Shown here: piece by piece, positions 52,007 through 59,484 of the stretch | Position numbering within the stretch: the first letter of the stretch is position 1 | How the letters are laid out: every line of letters starts with the position of its first letter | Translations under genes and position numbers: made by a program | From: Tranquillimonas sp964472855 | GTDB taxonomy: Bacteria > Pseudomonadota > Alphaproteobacteria > Rhodobacterales > Rhodobacteraceae | NCBI GenBank assembly: GCA_964472855.1 | Contig: CAYYMJ010000006.1 | Coordinates: 1 to 64,000, forward strand | Reading direction: 5' to 3' | Length of the DNA stretch: 64,000 nucleotides | The notes under the pieces: generated by a model | What the model was told of the DNA's origin: nothing | What the model saw: the letters and a program-made list of their open reading frames with translations, nothing else | Database searches by the model: none

Positions 52007-52119
52007 TGCGGGGCACCCCACGGCAACGGCTCGGATAACGGTTTGATCATGCTCATTTGTTTCGCTGTCCCCACCACCCCCAGCAAGCACCGGCAGCGCG
52101 GCGGCGTCAAGGCCGGGCC

Positions 52120-52665
52120 TTACAGCTCGTCGACGCTGGTGCCTTCCAGCCGATCGCCATGCACGGTGCGGTGCGTGCCGTCAGGGTCGATCCAGGCAAG
52201 GTCGCAGAACAGCTCGATCCGGTGGCCGTCGGGGTCGAGTATATACATGGCCTCGTTCTCGCCCCAACTGCCGTCGCCGCGCGGGTCCACCCACGAATGC
52301 AGCACCGGGCCGCGCACCACCTGCACGCCCAGTGACTGCACCCGCTCGATCAGGGCCAACCATTCGTCGCGGGTGTCGGATTCCAGCGCGAAATGATGAA
52401 ACGACGGCGGGCCGTCGAGGTCATCTTCGGGGCGGGATGGCTTGGGGCGGTAGGTCTTGGCCGGGTTGTGCACGATGACCAGTTCGTGATGCCGGTCACC
52501 CAGCCGCATGAAGGCCAGTTCCACCGGGATGTTGGGGTTTTCGTGGGCGGGGTGGCGCTCGGTCAGTTTGAATCCCAGCACCCGCCGATACCAGGCGATC
52601 GACCGGTCGGGATCGCTGACTTCGACGGCGAAATGCTGCATCCGGCGGGGTTTGATCGTGGTCAT
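52120..52665 (-). CDS. VOC family protein of the extradiol dioxygenase type
   Basis: 181 residues. Two VOC modules with all three positions of the iron facial triad: His11 in MQHFAVEVSD, a His at about 90-91 in FHHFALESD, and Glu151 in HRIELFCD. This suggests a catechol-2,3-dioxygenase-like or related oxygenase, in contrast to the VOC gene at 38.8 kb. No aromatic catabolic genes are adjacent, so the substrate is not known. Confidence 0.82.
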   Translation of the reverse strand: MTTIKPRRMQHFAVEVSDPDRSIAWYRRVLGFKLTERHPAHENPNIPVELAFMRLGDRHHELVIVHNPAKTYRPKPSRPEDDLDGPPSFHHFALESDTRDEWLALIERVQSLGVQVVRGPVLHSWVDPRGDGSWGENEAMYILDPDGHRIELFCDLAWIDPDGTHRTVHGDRLEGTSVDEL

Positions 52666-53168
52666 GGCGTGGCTCCCGGTGGCGATGTCAAAGCGTCGCC
52701 CATAGACGCGGCCGGTGCAAGGGCGCCGCGGTTGGCCACGGCCGGGCCGGTGGCGAGGGCGGGCGCCCGGTCTGAGGTCAGGATCTTCGCCGGTTGGCGG
52801 TGCGCCGGTGCTGCCTCGCGCTTGCCGCGTCGCGGCTGGCCCGGCGCGGCGAAAGCGTCTGGTCGGGGGCTGACGGCCTATGACCGGCGNNNNNNNNNNN
52901 NNNNNNNNNNNNNNNNNNNNNNNNNNNNNNNNNNNNNNNNNNNNNNNNNNNNNNNNNNNNNNNNNNNNNNNNNNNNNNNNNNNNNNNNNGCCCATGGCGC
53001 GTGGGCCGGAAAGAATTGCGCAACTAAGACCGGCGTCGGCGGCGGGCCTGGGGATGTGCACCGCCGTGTGGCGGTCAATATCCACAGCGTCGCATGGCCG
53101 TGCTTGCGCCCGTTGCGCGTGGGCCGGAAAGAATTGCGCAACCCTGCCCGCTCAGCCCACGCCTCGCG
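52666..53168. other. gene-free region with assembly gap and a 118-bp-period repeat
   Basis: Contains a 100-base N run (52890-52989). To its right, GCGCGTGGGCCGGAAAGAAT plus TGCGCAAC (28 bp) occurs at 52997-53024 and 53115-53142, 118 bp apart. No gene is supported. The VOC promoter should lie just left of the gap. Confidence 0.8.
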
Positions 53169-53612
53169 TCAGCCCGCGACCCGCCGCAGCACCCGGTCCA
53201 GCGCATTGCGAAACCGCCCCCGGTCGGCCTTGGAAAACGGCTTCTGGCCACCCTGCCGGAACGGGTCGGCGGCGCGCAGATCGGTCATCAGGTCGCGGTT
53301 GGCCAGCGCCCGGCCGACATTGGCCGCCGACAGTTCCGACCCGTCGGGGCGCAGCACCGCCGCGCCGCGCCCGACCACGCGGGCCGCCAGCGGCATGTCG
53401 CTGGTCACCACCACGTCGCCCGGACCGGCCCGGTCGGCGATCCACATGTCGGCCACGTCCGGGCCGGCATCGACATAGACGCAGGCGATCAGCGGATTGG
53501 CCGACGGGCGGATGCCGCCGTTCGACACCATGCTGACCGGCACGTTCAGCCGGGTGGCCACCGCCTCGACCTCGGCCCGCACGGGGCACGCGTCGGCGTC
53601 GACAAAGATCAC
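53169..53612 (-). CDS. YaiI/YqxD family protein (DUF188)
   Basis: 147 residues from a GTG at 53612. FVDADACPVRAEVEAVA opens the protein, and VVTSDMPLAARVVGRGA and LANRDLMTDLRAAD are the family's conserved blocks. It has a PIN-like fold with acidic residues (Asp4, Asp6), suggesting nuclease activity that has not been shown for the family. The GTG overlaps the fghA stop (GTGA). Confidence 0.9.
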   Translation of the reverse strand: MIFVDADACPVRAEVEAVATRLNVPVSMVSNGGIRPSANPLIACVYVDAGPDVADMWIADRAGPGDVVVTSDMPLAARVVGRGAAVLRPDGSELSAANVGRALANRDLMTDLRAADPFRQGGQKPFSKADRGRFRNALDRVLRRVAG

Positions 53613-54439
53613 GCGGCCAGCGCCGTCGCGTGAAATTCCACATGCGCGCCCATGAAGGTCGACACGAAGAAATAGGAATGGTCATACCCCGGCTGCATCC
53701 GGAAACTGCCCTGCTGGCGCTGCGTGGCCATGGCGCCGGCCAGCGTTTCGGGGCGCAGCAGGGGCAGGAACTGATCGTCGGTGCCGGTATCAACCAGCAC
53801 CGGCCCGGCAAAGCCGCTTTCGGCCATCAGGATGCTGGCGTCATGGCCCCGCCACGCCGGACCCTCGGGGCCGAGATAGGCGCCTAGCTGTTTTCGCCCC
53901 CAGTCACTGGCGCAAGGATTGCAGATCGGCGCAAAGGCCGACACCGACCGAAAGCGCCCCGGCAACCGCATGGCGGCGGTCAGCGCGCCATGCCCGCCCA
54001 TGGAATGCCCGGTGATCGCCTGCCGGGCGGCATCGACAGCGAAGCGGTTGGCGACAAGGGCCGGCAATTCGGCGGTCACATAGCGCCACATCGAAAAATG
54101 CGGCGCCCAGGGCGACCGGGTCGCGTCAACATAGAAACCGGCCCCCTGCCCCAGGTCGAACGCGTCATCGTCGGCCACGCCGTCGCCCCGGGGCGACGTG
54201 TCGGGGAACACCAGCGCGATACCGGCAGCGGCGGCATGGGCCTGTGCCCCGGCCTTGACCATGGCGTTTTCATGGGTGCAGGTCAGGCCCGACAGATACC
54301 ACAACAGCGGGACCGGCCCGCTGGCGGCGGCTGGTGGCAGGAACAGGCCAAAGGTCATGTCGCAGCCGCACGCGTCCGAGCGATGGCGATAGACGCCCTG
54401 AACCCCGCCAAAACAGGCGTTTTCGCTGAGTGTTTCCAT
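53609..54439 (-). CDS. fghA: S-formylglutathione hydrolase
   Basis: 276 residues, esterase D family. Hydrolyses S-formylglutathione to formate and glutathione, the second step of glutathione-dependent formaldehyde oxidation. Nucleophile Ser146 in GHSMGGHGAL, LSGLTCTHEN near residue 50, and the C-terminal PGYDHSYFFV with the catalytic His. The matching dehydrogenase is at 57.6-58.7 kb, three genes away rather than adjacent. Confidence 0.93.
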   Translation of the reverse strand: METLSENACFGGVQGVYRHRSDACGCDMTFGLFLPPAAASGPVPLLWYLSGLTCTHENAMVKAGAQAHAAAAGIALVFPDTSPRGDGVADDDAFDLGQGAGFYVDATRSPWAPHFSMWRYVTAELPALVANRFAVDAARQAITGHSMGGHGALTAAMRLPGRFRSVSAFAPICNPCASDWGRKQLGAYLGPEGPAWRGHDASILMAESGFAGPVLVDTGTDDQFLPLLRPETLAGAMATQRQQGSFRMQPGYDHSYFFVSTFMGAHVEFHATALAA

Positions 54440-54477
54440 GGCCTTGTCTCTCTCTGCTGCCCTGTCGGCGGAGCGTG

Positions 54478-54578
54478 TGCGTTTCGTGTTGACCCTCGAT
54501 CACGCAAGGTCGTCTGAAATCATGTATTTCAACGCGTCAGGGCATGCCTTGCAGACCAGGTCCGACCGCAAAACGCAA
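54478..54578 (+). repeat. 100-bp element, copy D (inverted relative to A-C)
   Basis: The end TGCGTTTCGTGTTGA at 54478 and its partner near 54578 resemble inverted repeats. The core TGAAATCATGTATTTCAACG with CGTCAGG matches the other copies on the opposite strand. The plus-strand frame encodes SSEIMYFNASGHA. Most diverged of the four. Confidence 0.65.
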
Positions 54579-54700
54579 AAGCGCCCCCGGGCATCGACGG
54601 GCAGGCCCTGCACCGGGCCGGGGGGCCAACGCGCGGGCGTCAGTTTCGCATGCGCCCAACGCGGCCGGCAAGGGCCGGCGTTGCACCCGCCAGTCACCGC

Positions 54701-55681
54701 CTAGCCCGACCCGATCAGCACGCCCGCCGCCAGAACCAGCGCGCCGCCCAGCACCACCTGCATGGCAGCGCGGAAAAACGGGGTTTCCATGAACCGGTTC
54801 TGGATCCAGGCGATGGCCCAAAGCTCGATGAAGACCACAACGCCCGCCACCATGGTCGCGGTCCAGAAATCGGCGATCAGATAGGGCAGCGCGTGCCCCA
54901 GACCGCCGATCGTGGTCATGATGCCCGAGGCAAAGCCGCGTTTGACCGGCGATCCGCGCCCGGAAATGGCGCCGTCGTCGCTGGCGGCCTCGGTAAAACC
55001 CATGGATATGCCGGCCCCGACCGACGCCGCCAGCCCGACCAGAAACGTGGATCTGGTGTCGCCGGTGGCAAAGGCGGCGGCGAAGATCGGCGCAAGGGTC
55101 GAAACCGAGCCGTCCATCAGCCCGGCCAGCCCCGGCTGAACCCATGTCAGGATGAACTGGCGCCGTGCCTTGTGATCTTCGGACCGGGTGGCATCACCGT
55201 CCAGCGACGCCTCGGTAATCTCGTCGGCGGCCCGGGCATGGCCGGCCTCGGCGGCGGCAAGATCGCTCAGCAACTGGCGGGTCGCGGCATCGGTGGTTCG
55301 CCGGGCGGCGCGCTCGTAAAAGGCGGCGGCCTTGCGCTCCATCATCTCGGCCTCTTGGCGCATCCGCTCAAGCCCCAGATTCTCGACCAGCCACACCGGG
55401 CGGCGGGCGTAATAGCCCGCGACATGTTCGCGCCGGATCAGCGGGATGACGTCGCCGAACCGGGCCTTGTGCAGGTCGATCAACTGCCGGCGATGGTCGT
55501 CTTCCTCGGCTGCCATGGTCTCGAACACCCGGGCCGAGGCCGGGAAATCGTCGCGCAGGCGCGCGGCGTAACTGCGGAAAATGCGGGCGTCGTCCTCTTC
55601 CGACGATATGGCCAGGGCCAGAATCTCCTGTTCGGACAGATCGCCAAAGCGGCGGCGCTGGCCCAGCGTGGCGAACATCAT
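54701..55681 (-). CDS. mbfA: membrane-bound ferritin MbfA (ferritin-like plus VIT domains)
   Basis: 326 residues from the double ATG at 55681/55678 with AAAGGA upstream. N-terminal ferritin-like four-helix bundle (about 20-160) with paired Glu/His: ISSEEDDARIF, AAEEDDHRRQLI, EHVAG and AAAEAGHARAADE. The C-terminal VIT1/CCC1-like membrane domain (from about 175) has about five spans. In rhizobia MbfA exports iron and protects against iron and peroxide stress under Irr control. Here it is divergent from a TetR gene with shared GTTGC boxes. Confidence 0.9.
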   Translation of the reverse strand: MMFATLGQRRRFGDLSEQEILALAISSEEDDARIFRSYAARLRDDFPASARVFETMAAEEDDHRRQLIDLHKARFGDVIPLIRREHVAGYYARRPVWLVENLGLERMRQEAEMMERKAAAFYERAARRTTDAATRQLLSDLAAAEAGHARAADEITEASLDGDATRSEDHKARRQFILTWVQPGLAGLMDGSVSTLAPIFAAAFATGDTRSTFLVGLAASVGAGISMGFTEAASDDGAISGRGSPVKRGFASGIMTTIGGLGHALPYLIADFWTATMVAGVVVFIELWAIAWIQNRFMETPFFRAAMQVVLGGALVLAAGVLIGSG

Positions 55682-55707
55682 GACCCGTCCTTTCGTTTCG
55701 TTCACGC

Positions 55708-55793
55708 GTTGCGCGTTGCGGACTATTCCCCGTCGCAACCGGTTGCAAATGTTGCCCGCGCCCCGCATCCCGGTTTATGGTTGCATGCACAAC
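55708..55793. promoter_or_regulatory. GTTGC-box cluster between mbfA and the TetR gene
   Basis: GTTGC or its complement occurs six times (55708, 55715, 55735, 55742, 55751 and 55780). Two copies form the perfect palindrome GCAACCGGTTGC at 55735-55746. A second near-palindrome, GTTGCATGCACAAC, is at 55780-55793, ten bases before the TetR start codon. A TetR operator set is likely; no clear Irr site was seen. Confidence 0.55.
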
Positions 55794-55803
55794 GGGCCCC
55801 AGA

Positions 55804-56460
55804 ATGAACACTCATCATCACACGTTCAAGAAGGGACGCAAGTTTCAGCAGGTGCTGCAGGGTGCCCGCAGCGTATTCTTGCGCGACGGCTTCGAAGGCG
55901 CCAGCGTTGATGACATCGCGCGGGCCGCCGGTGTGTCGAAAGCCACGCTTTACAGCTATTTCCCGGACAAGCGGGCGCTGTTTGCCGAGGTGGCGCGCAG
56001 CGAATGCGTCACCCAGGCCGAAGCGGCGATGGCCCGGGTCGACGTGACGCGCCCGCCGGCCGAGGTGTTGCCCGCCGCGGGGCGGCATCTGGTCGCGTTT
56101 TTCCTCAGCGAGTTCGGGCAGCGGGTATTCCGCATCTGCGTGGCCGAAAGCGACCGCTTCCCCGAGCTTGGGCGCCAGTTCTACGACAGCGGTCCGGCAT
56201 TGGTGGAACAGGCGCTTGGCGGCTATTTCGACCTGGCCGGCGAACGGGGCGAGCTGGACATTCCCGACCGCCGCCTTGCCGCCAACCAGTTTGCCGAACT
56301 GTGCAAGGCCGAGCTGTTTCCCCGCGTCACCTTTGGCGTGCAATCCACGTTCAGCCAGGCCGAGACCGACCGGATCATCGACGGCGCGGTCGACATGTTC
56401 CTGGCCCGCTATGGCTGCGCGCCCACGTCGGGGCTGGCCGCATCGGGCCCGGACGCCTAA
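55804..56460 (+). CDS. TetR/AcrR family transcriptional regulator
   Basis: 218 residues from MNTHHHTFKKGRKFQQVLQG at 55804. The helix-turn-helix SVDDIARAAGVSKATLYSYF is near residues 35-55. The ligand domain follows with the pattern of the AcrR C-terminal type (AESDRFPELGRQFYDSG). Divergent from mbfA, with palindromic sites between. It may control mbfA, the EamA gene, or the nearby formaldehyde genes. Confidence 0.9.
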   Translation: MNTHHHTFKKGRKFQQVLQGARSVFLRDGFEGASVDDIARAAGVSKATLYSYFPDKRALFAEVARSECVTQAEAAMARVDVTRPPAEVLPAAGRHLVAFFLSEFGQRVFRICVAESDRFPELGRQFYDSGPALVEQALGGYFDLAGERGELDIPDRRLAANQFAELCKAELFPRVTFGVQSTFSQAETDRIIDGAVDMFLARYGCAPTSGLAASGPDA

Positions 56461-56498
56461 GACGGGCGGGGGGCCTTCGCCCCGAACGACGCGCGTCC

Positions 56499-57410
56499 AT
56501 GCCCCTGCAAACCGTTTCACCCACCCACGACACCCCGCCCGGCGACAAGCGGCGCCGCAACCGGCTGCTGGGGATCGGGCTGATGGCGCTGGGATTTTTT
56601 ACGTTTGCCGCCGTCGACACGATGGCCAAGTTCATGACCGGCCATTTTCACCCGTTCCAGATTGTCTGGACCCGCCAGCTTGGGCTGGTGGCGGTGGTGC
56701 TGGTCATGGCGGCGGTGCGCGGCCCCGGGTTTCTGCGCAGCCGCCTGCCGGGCATCCAGATCCTGCGCGGGGCCGTGGCGGCGGTGTCGGCGACGCTGTT
56801 CATCTTCGGCGTGGCTTATGTTCCGCTGGCCGACGCGGTTTCGGTGACCTTCGTGGCGCCGTTCATCGTGACGGCGCTGGGGGCGCTGATCCTTGGGGAA
56901 AAGGTGGGGTTGCGCCGCTGGGTGGCGGTGTCGATCGGCTTTGCCGGCACGCTGATCGTCATCCGCCCCGGCATGGGGGTGTTTCACCCCGCGATCGTGC
57001 TGCCGGTGCTGGCCGCCGGCTTCTTTGCCGTCCGCCAGATCGCGTCGCGAACCCTTGCCGCCGCCGACCCGACCGCGACCACGATCGCCTATACGGCCCT
57101 GACCTCGGTTGCGGTGCTGACGATCCCGGCGCTGCTGGTCTGGGAAACGCCGCAGACGGCCGAGGATATCGGCCTGTTCGCGGCCATGGCTGTGCTGGCC
57201 GCCGTGGCCGAGATGCTGATCATCCGTTCGCTGGAACTGGCCGAGGCGGTGGTGCTGGCCCCGATCCATTATTCGATGATTATCTGGGGCACGTTCTATG
57301 GCTGGATGATCTTCGACGAGTTGCCCGACCGCTGGACCATTCTGGGCGCGGCGATCATCGTGGGAACCGGGCTGTATGTGATCAACCGCGAAAGGGCGCG
57401 GCGGCGGTGA
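56499..57410 (+). CDS. EamA/DMT family permease
   Basis: 303 residues, ten hydrophobic segments in two EamA repeats (about 20-145 and 165-295). A basic cytoplasmic N-tail precedes the first span LLGIGLMALGFFTFAAVDT. The conserved end of repeat one is VTALGALILGEKVGLRRW and of repeat two IIWGTFYGWMIFDELPDRW. Exports small metabolites; substrate unknown. It is 38 bp after the TetR gene, probably co-transcribed. Confidence 0.9.
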   Translation: MPLQTVSPTHDTPPGDKRRRNRLLGIGLMALGFFTFAAVDTMAKFMTGHFHPFQIVWTRQLGLVAVVLVMAAVRGPGFLRSRLPGIQILRGAVAAVSATLFIFGVAYVPLADAVSVTFVAPFIVTALGALILGEKVGLRRWVAVSIGFAGTLIVIRPGMGVFHPAIVLPVLAAGFFAVRQIASRTLAAADPTATTIAYTALTSVAVLTIPALLVWETPQTAEDIGLFAAMAVLAAVAEMLIIRSLELAEAVVLAPIHYSMIIWGTFYGWMIFDELPDRWTILGAAIIVGTGLYVINRERARRR

Positions 57411-57459
57411 GCGGCTGTCTGCTCGGCACGGAGCAAAGGCGGGCGTCGCCCGCCGCCGT

Positions 57460-57590
57460 GCCAGCGCCTGACCGGGCTGGCGGTCTGGCGCTTTGCCGAC
57501 GCTGGCGCGATGCCTGAGGTCGTTCGGAACCGGCCGCCATAAATCGCGCCGACCCGGCGTTGTTGCGCCAGCCCCCGGTCAGGCGCTGGC
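57460..57590. repeat. 131-bp segment bounded by perfect 17-bp inverted repeats
   Basis: GCCAGCGCCTGACCGGG at 57460-57476 and its exact complement at 57574-57590, with 97 bp between. A further nested hairpin, GGCGGGC-GTC-GCCCGCC, is just outside at 57439-57455. It lies between the convergent EamA and adhI genes; no target-site duplication is evident. Confidence 0.75.
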
Positions 57591-57604
57591 GCGGCGATTG
57601 CGTG

Positions 57605-58717
57605 TCAGTAGACCACCACCGAGCGGATCGATTTGCCGGCGTGCATCAGATCGAAGCCGTCGTTGATGGCGTCGAGGCTGAGGCTGTGGGTGATCATCGG
57701 GTCGATCTCGATCTTGCCGTCCATATACCAGTCGACGATTTTCGGCACGTCGGTGCGCCCCCGCGCGCCGCCAAAGGCGGTGCCGCGCCAGACGCGGCCG
57801 GTGACCAGCTGGAAGGGGCGGGTGGTGATTTCGGCGCCGGCGGGGGCCACGCCGATGATGATTGATTCGCCCCAGCCCTTGTGGGCGCATTCCAGCGCGG
57901 TGCGCATCACGTCGACATTGCCGGTGGCGTCAAAGCTGTAGTCCGCGCCGCCCCTGGTCAGGTCGACAAGATAGGGCACCAGGTCGCCTTCAACCTCGGC
58001 CGGGTTGACAAAATCGGTCATGCCGAAGCGTTCGGCCATGGGTTTCTTGTCGGCGTTCAGGTCAACGCCGACGATCTGGTCGGCCCCGGCCAGCCGCAGG
58101 CCCTGGATCACGTTCAGCCCGATGCCGCCCAGCCCGAAGACCACGGCGCGGCTGCCGATTTCCACCTTGGCGGTGTTCATGACCGCGCCAAGGCCCGTGG
58201 TGACGCCACAGCCGATATAGCAGATCTTGTCGAAGGGCGCGTCCTGGCGCACCTTGGCCAGCGCAATCTCGGGCAGGACGGTGTGATTGGCGAAGGTCGA
58301 GCAGCCCATGTAATGCAGGATCGGGTCGCCATCGAGGGTCGAGAATCGCGAGGTGCCGTCGGGCATGAGCCCCTGCCCTTGTGTCGTCCGGATCGACTGG
58401 CACAGGTTGGTCTTGGGGTTCAGGCAGTAGTCGCACTCGCGGCATTCCGGGGTGTAAAGCGGGATCACGTGATCGCCGGGCTTCAGGCTGGTCACGCCGG
58501 CGCCGACCTCCAGCACCACGCCGGCGCCTTCGTGGCCCAGAATGGCCGGGAACAGGCCTTCGGGATCGGCGCCCGACAGGGTGAATTCGTCGGTATGGCA
58601 AATGCCGGTTGCCTTGATTTCGACCAGCACCTCGCCAGCGCGGGGGCCGCCGAGATTCACGTCCATGATTTCAAGGGGTTTGCCGGCGGCCGTGGCCACC
58701 GCGGCGCGGGTTCTCAT
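57605..58717 (-). CDS. adhI: S-(hydroxymethyl)glutathione dehydrogenase (class III alcohol dehydrogenase)
   Basis: 370 residues. Oxidises the formaldehyde-glutathione adduct to S-formylglutathione with NAD; partner of fghA. The catalytic zinc site is GICHTDEFTLSG and GHEGAGVVLEVG. The structural zinc cysteines are in CRECDYCLNPKTNLC. The nucleotide fold has VFGLGGIGLNVIQGL. Full length for the family. It converges on the EamA gene; a 17-bp inverted repeat lies between. Confidence 0.95.
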   Translation of the reverse strand: MRTRAAVATAAGKPLEIMDVNLGGPRAGEVLVEIKATGICHTDEFTLSGADPEGLFPAILGHEGAGVVLEVGAGVTSLKPGDHVIPLYTPECRECDYCLNPKTNLCQSIRTTQGQGLMPDGTSRFSTLDGDPILHYMGCSTFANHTVLPEIALAKVRQDAPFDKICYIGCGVTTGLGAVMNTAKVEIGSRAVVFGLGGIGLNVIQGLRLAGADQIVGVDLNADKKPMAERFGMTDFVNPAEVEGDLVPYLVDLTRGGADYSFDATGNVDVMRTALECAHKGWGESIIIGVAPAGAEITTRPFQLVTGRVWRGTAFGGARGRTDVPKIVDWYMDGKIEIDPMITHSLSLDAINDGFDLMHAGKSIRSVVVY

Positions 58718-58847
58718 GTCACTGTTCCTTGCGAAGTCCGGTCAAGCCTGTCGCGGGCACTATCCATTTGCAAGAGGCCAGACCGTTCTGCCTGCGGATT
58801 GTGCGGCGCTTTTCCGGGGCGGGCAGGCGGCGCCGGGGGGGGGGCCG

Positions 58848-59342
58848 TCAACTGGCAGTGTCGCCCGGGGGCGCGGGCACGACCCCGGCCATCGCCTTGC
58901 GGAAACTGGCCGGGTATCCGTCGCGCACCTCGGCCCAGGCGACGGCGAAGCCGGGCGCGCGGGCATAGCGGCGCACGGCATTGCCGTAGGCCTCCCAGAT
59001 TTCCCGGTCGATCAGGTCACGCTCGAACTGCAGGAAGGCACTGAAATTCAGCGACATCAGCGACGCCACGATGCGGTGATACCGAAACTGCTCCTCGGGC
59101 GTCAGCGCGGCATGGTCCTTGCCGCCCCGGGCGAACAGCGCCGCGTTGTCGGCCATGAGGGTGAACACCTCGCGTTCGAGGCTCATCAGGGACTGAACCG
59201 TCGCGCCTTCGATGGCCCGCGCGTTGTGGCGCACTTCGTAGATCAGGAAAACGATCGAGACGACCACGCCGATGACCCCGGCGAGGCTGGCCAGCGCCTC
59301 GATCGCGGTCCAGTTCCAGTCGGTCGGGATCCATGCGGTCAT
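58848..59342 (-). CDS. hypothetical membrane-anchored protein
   Basis: 164 residues from MTAWIPTDWNWTAIEALASL at 59342. One N-terminal membrane helix (LASLAGVIGVVVSIVFLIYE), then a soluble helical domain with EEQFRYHRIVASLMSLNFSA and a run of aromatic residues. A similar plan occurs in many alphaproteobacterial proteins of unknown function. Divergent from imuB, with its SOS box in the space between. Unassigned. Confidence 0.65.
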   Translation of the reverse strand: MTAWIPTDWNWTAIEALASLAGVIGVVVSIVFLIYEVRHNARAIEGATVQSLMSLEREVFTLMADNAALFARGGKDHAALTPEEQFRYHRIVASLMSLNFSAFLQFERDLIDREIWEAYGNAVRRYARAPGFAVAWAEVRDGYPASFRKAMAGVVPAPPGDTAS

Positions 59343-59444
59343 GCCGGCAGAATGCGACCTTGCCGCCAGCGCGACAAGGGCCGGGATTTTCCGGGGTATC
59401 GCGCGCTGGCAGACTCGACTCGGGCCGGGGCAAGAGCTAGTTTG

Positions 59445-59459
59445 GAACAAAGCACGAAC
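59445..59459. promoter_or_regulatory. LexA (SOS) box upstream of imuB
   Basis: GAAC at 59445-59448, seven bases, GAAC at 59456-59459, the reverse-complement form of the alphaproteobacterial LexA site GTTC-N7-GTTC. It ends 25 bp before the imuB ATG, so LexA binding there would block the promoter. Confidence 0.85.
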
Positions 59460-59484
59460 ATTCTGTCTGCCGCCCCGAGTTGCC

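Noticed and set aside
52877..53141. Minus-strand frames starting MRNSFRPTR on both sides of the N run
   Set aside because: They arise from the two copies of the 28-bp repeat and run through N; no ribosome site or family.
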